A DNA stretch of 33,045 nt, taken from assembly GCA_015680685.1 (NCBI GenBank), contig MNCI01026460.1:3936-36980 (forward strand). Direction: 5' to 3'. The notes beneath the pieces were generated by a model. That model was not told the origin of the DNA and did not search any database. It saw nothing but the letters and a program-made list of their open reading frames with translations. Position 1 is the stretch's first letter. Every line of letters starts with the position of its first letter. This document shows, one piece after another, positions 8,532 through 17,966 of this stretch. The DNA is from Gnetum montanum (Eukaryota > Streptophyta > Gnetopsida > Gnetales > Gnetaceae). The position numbers and the translations under genes were made by a program.

Positions 8532-11405
8532 ATGGTTACATCAACCACAACTGTTGACATTGCCAACCTAGAAAACCCTTGGACCATGCAAGTCACACTT
8601 CCAGTGGTCAAGCCACCAACTAGTCTGATGCGCCCCCGCCGCTCCCTCAGGCTTTAAAATAAAAAGCCTGATGGACATGCTCGGCGCAAGGAACACTACA
8701 ATTTTCTCTACGCTAAGCTAGTGGCAACCTGCCCATGTATATGCAAGAACTCAAGGAAAAACGAGAGTATGAGTTCATGTACTACAACGGGAAGGAATTT
8801 ATTCCTTCACCGAATGCCACTGTGCCCCTAACAGATCAACAAAAGTGGCTCCTAGATCAAATGTTGATGGCAAAGACATCGTCAGAATAACTAGAGGTCT
8901 TGTTCCATGATGAAACGCTTCACGATGGGCAAGATGATCTAGAATCTCACTTTGAATAAGGCAGTTATGCTGATTTCACCATGGTTCCTCCCTACACGAC
9001 ATCCCGCGTAAATCCATTGTTCATGGTTACCATGCCTCTGAAATTATCCAGTACCAATCGAGTCCCGCATTCGCCATGTTTACATTTTCTCTCTCCGAGC
9101 ATACTTCCGGGCGAAGGTCCCTCACAGATCATTCCCTAGCAAGCGCAATTACCTAATCCACCCCATCGTGTGCCTACACCTATGTCACCGCATGTACACA
9201 CGATACCTACATCCCAATTACCTACAACACCAACTTTTCTCCCGACTCACACGATAGAGCCTACCACCACAGCATGATGGGCTCCCAACATGTCTCTTAT
9301 TGCCCATCCTGCACAAATGCACCACCATCCCCACCATCAAAGTCAAGTCCCACAAATGCTAAATCTAGCTATGGGATCGCTGGTCATGCCCCCAGCTACA
9401 CAAACAACATACCCAATAGCGCAGCCAATAGCAGTCGCTCCATCTACACTAACTACCAGATGGTGGATGCCACAAGCGACACTACCTATAGGGATTGTCC
9501 CGATGGCACTGACCATCGACCGAGCCGCTACCTCCATTTCGTCGCCCGGTGTGACCCCATCCACCATTCCATAGATAACCTCGTCGTCTACGGGTTTGGA
9601 TCAAGCCTTCCAGCTCATTTAAACCCTTACAAAGGAGGTCAAGCATCTCAAGGCTACTGGTTCTGACATGATACAAGTCATGGATTTCTACCATGATGAT
9701 CCTATTAGTCCAGCAATCCTTGTCCTGTCACTACCACCAAGGATGCCCCTTCCCCATTTCACAAAATACAATGGGGAAGGTGATCCCAACACCCACCTCC
9801 TCACTTTTAGGTTAGAATCCTTATTGCTGCAACAATGGCCGCATATTATAATCCGTGTCTTTGCTATGTCCTTAACGGGTAAAGCTTTGGATTGGTATCG
9901 AACACTTCCACACGCTTCCATTTCAACTTTGGAAGAGTTGTTAACCCAGTTTGTGACTTGCTTCAAATACAACCTGAAGCCAGAAGTCACACTGGACTAG
10001 CTCATGGGAGTCAAACAAGACCCGCTCGAGTCGGTCCAAAAGTTTATACAGCGTTGGAGTGCCACCTTGAACGAGATCCGCGAACCCATCGTGGAGGCCC
10101 ATCTATTGGCAATCTTCAAGGAAGCAGTTAATGACTTTATCAAGTCTAAACTGTATTACCTCGCTCCCCGCTCCCTCAGCCAAGCCTTTGCTCAAACTAA
10201 GAGTATTCAAGACATGGTGGAGGCTAGCAAAGACCCGGCATATGTGGTCTACAAGAATGCTCACAACAAAGGTAAGGACAAAGGCAAAGCAACGACGACT
10301 ACAGTTTCGGCGGTTGCTGAAGGGGCCAAGAAGAGGAACAATAACAAGAAGATGCCCGTAGAGCCTGTTGAACCAACAACTAGCTCGAACGGCGTTAATC
10401 AAGAAAATCCTTCTACCCCTGAAGCACCTCCACAGTTGAGGCCTAAATTTGAGCATAAGGATAGTTCAAACTATGCGACCTTACCCGTAAAGGCTTTTGA
10501 ACTCCTCAAACAATTATTGGGAATGGGACATATTCAACACAAGACGGTGTTTGAGGAGGCTCTGAAACGCCATAAATGCCATTTTGAGCTACTCAAGAAC
10601 CCTTCTTTGGCCTAACCTAATGAACCGCCAATGCCCAAGAACTTTAAGTTGGATTGGTTCTGCAACTACCACCAATTGTGTGGCCATGACACGGACTACT
10701 GCTGGGCATTGAAGGATGACATTTAGTGTCTGATAGATCAAGGTGACTTGATCTTAGATAGCAGTAGCCTGACATGTCTAGAAAACTAGGCCATGCATGT
10801 GTACCAAGACTCGTTGAATGCAAATAACGCAGGGTACACAATCAACGTGGTAGGGGTAGAGGGCAATAATCAGGCGCAACCGAAATGGCCTTTCGTGTTG
10901 CGAATGCATCCTCACTCGTCCCAAATAACAGGTCTGTCAGCACCGATGAGTGGTGCTCCAAGGTAGCCTTTCATCCTTCGAACTCTGTCTCATAATGCTT
11001 CCCGATAGACCCCTGTCATTAAAGCCGTAGCCCAACCCGCGTCCACATCCAGGGCACCCTTAGACATCAAGGTGCCAAAATCATCAACTATCCCTCCTGT
11101 GCAGGGGCAATCTTCTAAATCAACCTCTCGTACTATTGATATGGCCAAGGACCCTCTTACTCTGGGATTTCCCAAACCTCAACCCCTCGCTTCTGTACCC
11201 TTGGCCCCACTTACTAAAAATGACAAGGTCACGTGAACGCAACTATCTCCTCCTGGCCAAAGGAAACGTAACCCTCAGCCAAATGTCACTCTTCCCCATG
11301 AAATTCACCTCTTAGGGCAAATGGAGGAGGAAAACGGTGACAAACAGCCCAATCGTGGGTGGGATCTCTTCGATGCCCTAGCACAAGTCAAACAGGCTCT
11401 GAAAC
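8532..11405 (+). pseudogene. gag: Inner gag (capsid/nucleocapsid), decayed
   Basis: Starts at ATG 8532 (MVTSTTTVDI). The frame changes before 8735 and then stays in one frame to about 11405, interrupted by stops. A proline/serine/histidine-rich N-terminal region is followed by the Retrotrans_gag core (about 9740-10240): PRMPLPHFTKYNGEGDP, SLTGKALDWYRTLP and FVTCFKYN. A lysine-rich linker lies near 10260-10350. A Tat-type finger is near 10661-10712: CNYHQLCGHDTDYC, followed by WALKDD and LIDQGDL. Stops include TAG after VTLD (near 9998) and TAG after KDDI. These proteins would form the virus-like particle in the cytoplasm. The frame is lost at an A9 run near 11405-11413. Confidence 0.9.
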
Positions 11406-12210
11406 AAAAAAAAATACAACATTGAGCCTTTATAACTTTCTCATGACGTCGCAGACACATCGTGAGGCTATGGTTTGCATGCTAACGTCCATACCTATGG
11501 ATGAAATCCTACTAGCAAATGAAGAAGCAATCCATTCTATCATGCTTGCCCCCATCGCTAAAAAAATTGATCCTACCTCGTTGACCTTTCACGATGAATT
11601 CGTTAAGGACAATCTTGAAGGTCAGGTGACAACGGCGCCTATGTTCATCACCTAGCAAGCCACTAATGTCATCCCTTACCCCATAGTGGATAAATTAGGC
11701 TTGATCGATCAGATTAGTCCTACAATGACGTCATGCCTAAAGTCGTTCAAGGGGGCACGAGTGCAGGTCAAAGGAATGGTCCACATCGATTTTGTGGCAG
11801 GGGACCAGTTCCCCACAGACGCTACGTTTATCGTCGTCAAGGAGATGCTTGGATCCAATTTGATCCTTGGGAGGTCTTGGTTAGCCCAACTAAGGGCAGT
11901 TTCATCACCCATACATCAGGAGATCCATTTGCCTTACGCAGGAGGAAAAGTGGTTATCTGCGGTGATGAAATAACCCCTCAAGCTGTTAATAACATAGAA
12001 ACAAAACAAAGGTCAGAAATCGAAACGCTGGAGAATCAATCCCCTATCCAAATACTCGAGCAAGTCGAAACAATGGCTGATGAAAGTCTAACTTGGGCTG
12101 AGCTACCATTCCAAGGAGAAGATGGTGACATGAAGGAGAAGGGCCATAAATCTTCCCGTCCTTATGCACCATTAAAGATCAAAGCAATTAAGAAATGGCT
12201 GCAAAGTTAG
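11406..12210 (+). pseudogene. pro: Inner protease region, active site deleted
   Basis: Continues gag in another frame after the A9 run. THREAMVCML resembles the block that precedes the Tat protease. Then come APMFIT, VDKLGL, GRSWLAQLRAVSSPIHQ and PYAGGKVVI, the usual downstream half of the Tat aspartic protease. The expected D-x-G-S-A active site should lie between APMFIT and NVIPYPIVDKLGL, but only a TAG and two or three codons are there (about 11650-11665). A deletion of some 15 codons has therefore probably removed the catalytic Asp. It ends with KKWLQS and TAG at 12208-12210. The enzyme would cut the polyprotein; this copy cannot. Confidence 0.83.
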
Positions 12211-12385
12211 CCAGTAAACGATGTTGTCCAACTATTACAGTTCCATCATCTATTCTATTCACGTTTACCAATTATAATTTATGCATATATTTACGCTTTC
12301 CACCAGCTAGTCTCATTATGCCTATGTTTATCTTTAAGTTTATGTTTATGTTTCCACCAGTTATCTTCCTTACTTCTGTCACTCA

Positions 12386-12860
12386 AAGGCCTGAAATGGC
12401 CTTAAACTGGCAATTTCATTTACGCTTTATATCTGAATCTCATTTACGCTTGGAACGCAAATATAATTTATGCTTTATACCTAAATCTAATTTACGCTTT
12501 ATACCTAAATCTAATTTACGCTTTGTACCTTAAACTATCCATGGTCCGAAATGGCCTAAAACTAATCACAGCCTGCCATAGCTTAAAATAGGTGACTTAA
12601 TGTTTATTTGATTCCTTCACTCATATAGCAAGGGCCCAAAATGGCCTTAAACTATCCAGGGCTCAAAATGGCCTTAAACTATCTAGGGCCCGAAATGGCC
12701 TTAAACTATCTATGGCTCGCAATAGCTTTAAACTATCTATTTTAATCACACCTTACCCTTGCACTACTCAAAGCCCGAAAGGCTGTAAACTAACAATTTC
12801 ATTTACGCTTTACATTTGAACAATTTAGCAGTCCACAATGGCTTCAAACTAGTAACCACA
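12386..12860 (+). repeat. Hairpin array I1 downstream of inner protease
   Basis: About eight units. Stems: GGCC/GGCC (12388, 12632, 12687), GGTC/GGCC (12543), GGCT/GGCC (12660), GGCT/AGCT (12714-12727), AGCC/GGCT (12772-12784) and AGTC/GGCT (12830). Loops are 5-6 nt, mostly CNAAAT, followed by TTAAACT. It lies between gag-protease and the 3' end of the antisense gene. Confidence 0.82.
12415..12535 (+). repeat. TTTACGCTTTATACC tandem repeat
   Basis: Five to six copies of a roughly 24-bp unit containing ATTTACGCTTTATACCTAAA, the last three nearly identical. It is embedded within array I1 and adds more TTACGC motifs. Confidence 0.8.
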
Positions 12861-13054
12861 TTAACACCACTCTTAAAACTAATTATGATTTACCATAATG
12901 TCAAAACCTATGATCCTACTTGTGCTTTACATAAAAAAAACAACAAAGAAGACCATCAAAATTAACACCAAAATTTGTATCAAATACGTTAAAAGAAAAA
13001 TATTGTCTCTTATTTCGTTACACCACAATAAAATCAGATGCTAATTCAGCCACG
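12861..13054. other. 3' flank of the antisense gene
   Basis: AT-rich, no ORF. On the minus strand, downstream of the antisense stop, it contains AATAAG and AATATT-like sequence that could serve for polyadenylation. This is weak. Confidence 0.3.
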
Positions 13055-13309
13055 CTACGCGTCTCCCTTGTTACCACTATCTCCTGTATCCCCCAGTTCA
13101 ACTTCTACTTCAAGCAGGTCATCCTCATAGGGGCCACCCTTTGCATGAGGGACCCCTTCGTGAGGGCGGTCCTCTTCGTCAAGCCCTTCAGTGGGGGGTT
13201 GTTCATCATGGCATTGACTAGCTTCATTACACTCTATTTCTTGTAAACCCTCTTCATGACCACCACCCTCGTTAGCTTCACCCTGCTGAGGATCCTCCTC
13301 ATGTTGCTC
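13055..13309 (-). other. Antisense gene exon 8: acidic C-terminal tail
   Basis: Open for 84 codons, from the acceptor TGTCTAATCGCAG to TAG (13057-13055), with no internal stop. It starts EQHEEDPQQGEANEG and is rich in Glu, Asp and Gly throughout, ending near GDSGNKGDA. It is low-complexity with no known domain. The preceding donor CACAG/GTAAGT (13388-13383) is in phase 0 with it. Confidence 0.65.
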
Positions 13310-13388
13310 CTGCGATTAGACATGATACATATGTTAACATCATCATCAAAAGTAAGTATAACAAAAACGCAATAATATTGCAACTTAC

Positions 13389-14418
13389 CTGTGATGGTCC
13401 GGCATCAGCAGCAAAGGGGACTTGTTCTAAGCTAATCCATAGACGTTGCATAATTTCATCCTCGGTGAGCTTAGACCAAACCCCCTCCCCTAGATTAGTT
13501 CTAGCCTTTACCTTCCCCTTTTCCACGAGAGTCCATCGAGATGGTTCGGGCAAGAAAGAAGGGACGGTAGTCTCACCTCCGGGAAGAGTCACTTCCCTTT
13601 CCGAAGAGGCACTCACCATCACTTGTTCCTGGAACTTCTCAAATGCTTTGGAAGCACCAATAATGTCAAGGAATAGCCAAAGGGACTGAGCCTCAACGGC
13701 AAAGTCCCTATAATGTTGATAATAGGTAGCACTTTCTTGTTTGTAGACCTTTTTATGATCTTTTTGCGTTTGCCCCCACTCTTGAATACTCGCGCTAAAG
13801 TCCTTCCAGTCCTGGTTCTTCTGAGCTAAGAGGTCCATTTGCATACGCTGCTCGACTAGTTCACGGCTAGTTTGGACACTGTTCCTAACGACACTCTAGT
13901 AACGGGCGTAGTCAACAACAACTATCCTCCAATCCTTGCTTCCCGTTCCTTGGGCTTGCAGGAATTCATTCTACGATCTTAAATCCCCAACCTCATCACA
14001 TAGAGTCGCCCTCTCCTTCTCCGACCTTTGCAACCTCTTCCAAAGGTCCTCATTTACGCTTTGACATTCCATAAGGAGCGAGTCGAGCATACAGCACACT
14101 TACGCATCTCATCGTAAATGTTGTGTGGCACGACGATCGCTTCTGATGGGGGTTCGGTGGCGTCTAAATCGATAGGCTTTGACAGATCCCATATGAGGCG
14201 AGCTCCTAATACCATAAAATGACAGTTCGGCATAATTAAATAGTGTAATTCCATAGTAAAATAATTTCTGCATAATGACTGTAATGCACCAACTTCAGGA
14301 TCAATTCGCTCTAAGCGACTAATCATGTCTTGGACGACGCCTTCCATGAAGGTGAATTTATTAGGAAATTCCCCCTAGGATCGAGTCACCACTATTGCCA
14401 AGTGTACACTCTAGTCAC
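13389..14418 (-). other. Antisense gene exon 7: coiled coil
   Basis: Acceptor CTGCGTCACAG, then 1,030 nt to a GTAAGT donor. The first part (MEGVVQDMISRLERIDPEVG) reads in one frame to about 14085; a 1-nt shift then leads into a heptad-like region (NEDLWKRLQRSEKERATL, then DEVGDLRS) and a Gln/Lys-rich stretch (EWGQTQKDHKKVYKQES). The last part is VWSKLTEDEIMQRLWISLEQV. TAG stops occur near 14411, 14376, 13972 and 13894, each explained by CAG to TAG or similar. No catalytic domain is recognised. Confidence 0.6.
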
Positions 14419-14546
14419 CTGTGACGCAGAATACATCCCATATGAGCACATGACTGAGACATTACGATGACCAGTATAACCTTTAGAATTTGACTAAAGT
14501 CTACTATGCTGTAAGAATTAATTTTATCAAGTAACAAACCACTTGC

Positions 14547-15191
14547 CTTGTCTAGTCCAAGCCGAAAGAACTTCGGCATCCTCAACCGCTACTTCCTCTT
14601 CCCGCATAGGAGCTTGTTCACTCCTCACCTTATTGACACGGGCCTCCTCTTCCAAAACCGAGGCCCCTTCTCTATGCCATAAGACTATAGCCTCCATTTT
14701 AGGGGTCAACTGTTCCACAACCCTTTCCTTCACTGTCATGCAACATAGCTAGTTAACATAAAATTTTACTTTTTTTCAATGAATATGATGCTATGCAACG
14801 GTGTCTCTATATAAATCATGACCATTGGTATATTTCACCACTTACCACCTAGAGGATTACTTCTCTGAAACCTGATTTGCATTTTCTTCCCCATGCCACC
14901 CACTGGTTTGACAGATTCCTCAGTCAAACGAGGCTTTTTCCATGGCATTGATGAATCCACTATCTCGGTGGCCAAATGCTTCCCCCTTGATACATCGCCA
15001 ATGTAAGAGGGAGGCACCCCACCCACGCTATCTTGGCCCCGCATTCGAGGTGCCACCATACTTCTAGTTGTTACCGACAGTGACTCCCCGATCCCTTCAG
15101 GAGGGTCTTGCGACCAGTTAGTGCCGAAGACATGGGAGATCCAAAGTTTGGAAATTTGACTGCGGTCTTGTTGCACCCAGATCCCATTCCT
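14547..15191 (-). other. Antisense gene exons 5 and 6
   Basis: E5 (15191-14846) has no internal stop and no recognisable fold; it has a basic patch (MPWKKPRLTEE) near its end. E6 (14732-14547) is a charged, probably helical segment (EEEARVNKVRSEQ). E6 starts after GCATGACAG in phase 1 with E5. Its donor is AAG/GCAAGT, the usual form of the rare GC-AG intron class, or a mutated GTAAGT. Confidence 0.55.
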
Positions 15192-15287
15192 CTAGACTAC
15201 CAAAAATTTGACAAAATGCCGAAAACAAGCTATGAAGAAGGAAAAATGCACATTGAAACGAGACTCAAGCTTCTTGCAAAGCCTAAC

Positions 15288-16246
15288 CATCTCAACGCGT
15301 AAGCCTTCAGCAAAATAGCTTGCCCAATTGAATCGTGTCCCCTTCTCTAGGACCTCTCTCATAATTCGGGCCTGCTCGATGGTGAGAAATCTTCCTTGCG
15401 AGAGTGTCTTGGGGAAGGCCCGGGCCTGGAAAAGGGGGTAAATAGTATGGGCTACCTCCAACTCGATCCTTTCAGCAGGGATTCCCTTAACTTCCTTCTT
15501 AACCCCTAACCACTCCTCTATCTCTTGCTGGTACTTGGCACTCCTCTTCGATTTTTCATCTATAGGAAAATTGTCGAAGGGAAAGCCGAAGATATCATCA
15601 AATAGTTGAGCATCAATGTCAAAATTTATGTGCACATTACGCACATGTATGCAGAGATGCTCAGCTTCTTTGCTGAAGGAGTTGACTAGGGTCAACATTT
15701 CGCCTGCAGTAGCATCAGGGGTTATGGCCAAGAAAAGGTCCATCAGTCTAGCCTCTCAAAGGTTATTGGTTACTACAATTGGGACCGCTCTATGGCCGAG
15801 CTAACGTTGCACCTCCTTTATACTACCATAATGGAAGAGGAGACTGTTGGCCTTGCGACCAAAGGCCATGATCGTAATCTCCCGTGATTCCCTAACTATT
15901 AACACGAAATAATAGGTAAGTTGACACCAACTAATAACATTGACGCAATTCATCATCATGATAAAGCTTACCAGGCCTGAAAGGTAAAGGAAATGGAGGA
16001 ATTTTCCTTCGCACATCTGCAATGGTAAGGGGAGGGTCTAAAGTCCACTCCCTATCCAGCCATCTGAGTTTCTTGCATCTAGAAAAGAAGTTGGCATAAC
16101 AGGTAGGGTATTCTGGGATCTCGAACACCAGTTGTTCCATGACTGTAGCCCGTACGTTGCTGATAGAGTTAAACTCCCCTATAGCACTTTCGGCCAACGA
16201 CAATGTATCATTATTGCCCAGAAGGCCATTTTCATTGATGAAAAAT
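15288..16246 (-). other. Antisense gene exons 3 and 4: region like plant-transposon proteins
   Basis: E3 (16246-15972) reads FFINENG, then FEIPEYPTCYANFF and RWLDREWTLDPP. E4 (15895-15288) reads TIMAFGRKANSLLF, then HVRNVHINFDIDAQLFDD, GFPFDNFPID, and ARAFPKTLSQGRFLTIEQAR followed by GTRFNWASYF. The pattern (a V-x-x-V-x-I-x-F block followed by a late 'LTxEQAR...G' block) recalls the putative plant transposon protein family found with Athila/Tat elements. That is a resemblance from memory, not a search result. Stops in E4: TAG after KEVQR and TGA (from CGA) after VTNNL. Confidence 0.55.
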
Positions 16247-16333
16247 CTACACCATACAAAATCTCTTTATGCTCAATATGCATCTAAACAATAGTTAGCA
16301 CATTACAATACTGCGAAGCGAAATGAAACTTAC

Positions 16334-16783
16334 CTTCCTGCATAATGCACGGTACCAGGTGGATTCTGGAAGTAGGTTGTGAGATGACGAGCCACGAACA
16401 AAGTGTTATAAGAGTGGTAGCAATTAAACCTAGGCATCTCCTAGATCTAGCACAAACACCTTAAACCCCTAGCACTCTGTTCGCAGTGTTGCACCCGCAC
16501 AGTTTCGATCACACCGTCTAACAGAAATGCCAAGATGCTTTGTGTCAAATCAACCAATAGCATCTCTAAAATGGCAGTAGCTTCATCGCCTAGTAGATGT
16601 GACCAAACGATTACATTGTAATTACGGAGCAAAAATTGCAAAAAATCCTGTGCGCCCCTTCGGAACCATACCCCCTCCTCCTTTATACAAACATGAGGAG
16701 GAGGAACATTGGTCGCAGGAACATGAATGCAACATAGAACGCCCACAATGTCCAAAATGATTAGGATGGGCTTTAGCATAATA
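16334..16783 (-). other. Antisense gene exon 2: FCP1/NIF-like phosphatase domain, probably inactive
   Basis: Acceptor TTTTTTATCATACAG and donor GTAAGT (16333-16328). The exon reads LKPILIILDIVGVLC, then GVWFRRGAQDFLQFLL, NVIVWSHL, HCEQ, YNTLFV and FQNPPGTVHYAG. This is the order of blocks in the FCP1 homology domain (LxLDxDGTL, RPGxxxFL, VxVWTS, late PP). The second Asp of DxDG is Val here (D-I-V-G), so phosphatase activity is unlikely. Two TAG codons near 16440 stand where the outer copy has Trp. Exon length 450 nt, 449 in the outer copy. Confidence 0.68.
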
Positions 16784-17264
16784 CTGTATGATAAAAAACA
16801 TATTACTTTCAAACAAACTATTTAGACAGAAACATTCATCATGCTACACTAAGGTTCGCACGATTCTCAGAAAATTACAGAGTACACTGGAGATGCATGA
16901 CCAAAATCGCCCAAACCCTTGCAACAGCCCAAGGTTTTTCCTTGACAATGGCGATGAAAGCAACACTGCGTATTACCCCAGCGTACCAGATAACTATTAC
17001 AAATGATAAAAAAGGAAAGAAAATAGGACTCCAATTAATCCACGCATGGATAAAGTACTTAGATTTTTTTTTCAACTATACATCTACACAGCATTACTCC
17101 ATACTCCCTAAACTTTCATAACAATACAAAGTCTATCAAACCGTAACATCCCAGCTCACGTAAACCAACATTAACGCCCGACGCAACATGCGTATTCAAA
17201 ATAAAAACAACTACGACGCTGTAACAAACATGACAATAGTGCAAAGGGGTAGACAGCAATTTAC

Positions 17265-17383
17265 CGGTTAAGCGGAGTAGCTTCCCGAGCCTCTACTCTG
17301 GCCTGTGAAGCCCACTGCAGACTCTCTTGCACTTCGTCAATCTTGGATAACTTGGCGTCCTTTCTTTTGACCTTTGGTGCCAT
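17265..17383 (-). other. Antisense gene exon 1
   Basis: ATG at 17383-17381, MAPKVKRKDAKLSKIDEVQE and on to a donor CGG/TAAATT read as CG|GTAAAT. It is 119 nt, exactly as in the outer copy (1874-1756), whose protein starts MAPKKE and shares the K-x-E/D-E-V block. Without splicing it ends at TAA two bases later. The N-terminus is basic. Confidence 0.68.
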
Positions 17384-17503
17384 GGCCGCAATCGAAAAAA
17401 ATCTTCATAAAGTCATCTACTCACACTTTGCTTACACTCCCTTTTTGCTATAGCTAGATCCAAATTCGCGATATCGGTAACCTATTTTGAGCTTGAACCA
17501 CTG

Positions 17504-17513
17504 GTTTATAAAC
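17504..17513 (-). promoter_or_regulatory. TATA-like element of the inner antisense gene
   Basis: GTTTATAAAC is a palindrome, so it reads as TTTATAAA on either strand. It lies about 125 bp upstream of the antisense ATG, close to the distance of the clear TATA box in the outer copy. The rest of 17384-17638 shows nothing else. Confidence 0.4.
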
Positions 17514-17638
17514 AAAACACTTGAAACTACGTCATTCTTTATGCTCGATCGACGTGAAACTTTCTCAAAATGCTAGTGTTAGTATGACATGGAACGCGAA
17601 GATTAGGGCATTAATTTCGTAGATATCGCATGAGTTAC

Positions 17639-17867
17639 GGTCCGAAATGACCTTAAACTAATACATAGTTTATCACCTCGTAATCTGGTCGCATTCACTA
17701 CTGTCTGTGCAAAATTTCAAATCCAATTATTTTGACACGCTAGACATGCCATGTTACATCTTGCATCCTATTTCATACGCTAGCATCTAGGAAGCCTAGC
17801 TTGTCATTTCTTTTTACAAACTGTGCATATTTGTAACAGTCCACTAAGACCTTACACTGGAAACTCC
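17639..17867 (+). repeat. Hairpin array I2 upstream of inner pol (degenerate)
   Basis: Two recognisable units: GGTC/GACC then TTAAACTAAT (17639-17662), and AGTC/GACC then TTACACTGGAAA (17838-17863). It corresponds in place to array O1 of the outer element but has decayed. Confidence 0.6.
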
Positions 17868-17949
17868 TTTGACATGCAATTTTGACGCAAAAACAAACAA
17901 ACATTTATCATTCAATAGATTGGCAGAAAGACAATGTAATAACTTCTGT

Positions 17950-17966
17950 TTTTGGCAATTTTCCAG
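17950..17966 (+). promoter_or_regulatory. Candidate 3' splice site before inner pol
   Basis: TTTTTGGCAATTTTCCAG is a good plant acceptor. The outer element has one in the same place (2698-2699). A second conserved AG lies at 18014-18015, directly before G-P-H-G-K in both copies. Ogre elements are known to have an intron between protease and RT; a matching donor near 12210 was not found with confidence. Confidence 0.4.

Larger units (their letters stand above)
13055..17383 (-). pseudogene. Eight-exon antisense gene inside the inner retrotransposon
   Basis: My gene model on the minus strand is E1 17383-17265, E2 16783-16334, E3 16246-15972, E4 15895-15288, E5 15191-14846, E6 14732-14547, E7 14418-13389, E8 13309-13055. 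Junction phases are 2,2,1,0,1,1,0 and all agree. Donors are GTAAAT, GTAAGT, GTAAGC, GTTAGG, GTAAGT, GCAAGT and GTAAGT. The protein would be about 1,080 residues: basic N-terminus (MAPKVKRKDAK), FCP1-like fold, a region like plant-transposon proteins, coiled coil, acidic tail. Broken by about eight stops (TAG, or TGA for CGA) and a 1-nt frameshift near 14085. E1-E3 are conserved in the outer copy. The E4/E5 junction is the least certain. Function unknown. Confidence 0.72.

Noticed and set aside
9274-9666. 130-codon ORF overlapping gag
   Set aside because: The gag frame continues through the overlapping frame (9290 onward) into the capsid core; this one is low-complexity and out of frame.
10103-10456. 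117-codon minus-strand ORF
   Set aside because: Shadow of the gag core and lysine-rich linker.
11404-11414. Programmed frameshift at the A9 run between gag and protease
   Set aside because: A second shift and a stop follow within 40 bases, so indel decay is the simpler reading.
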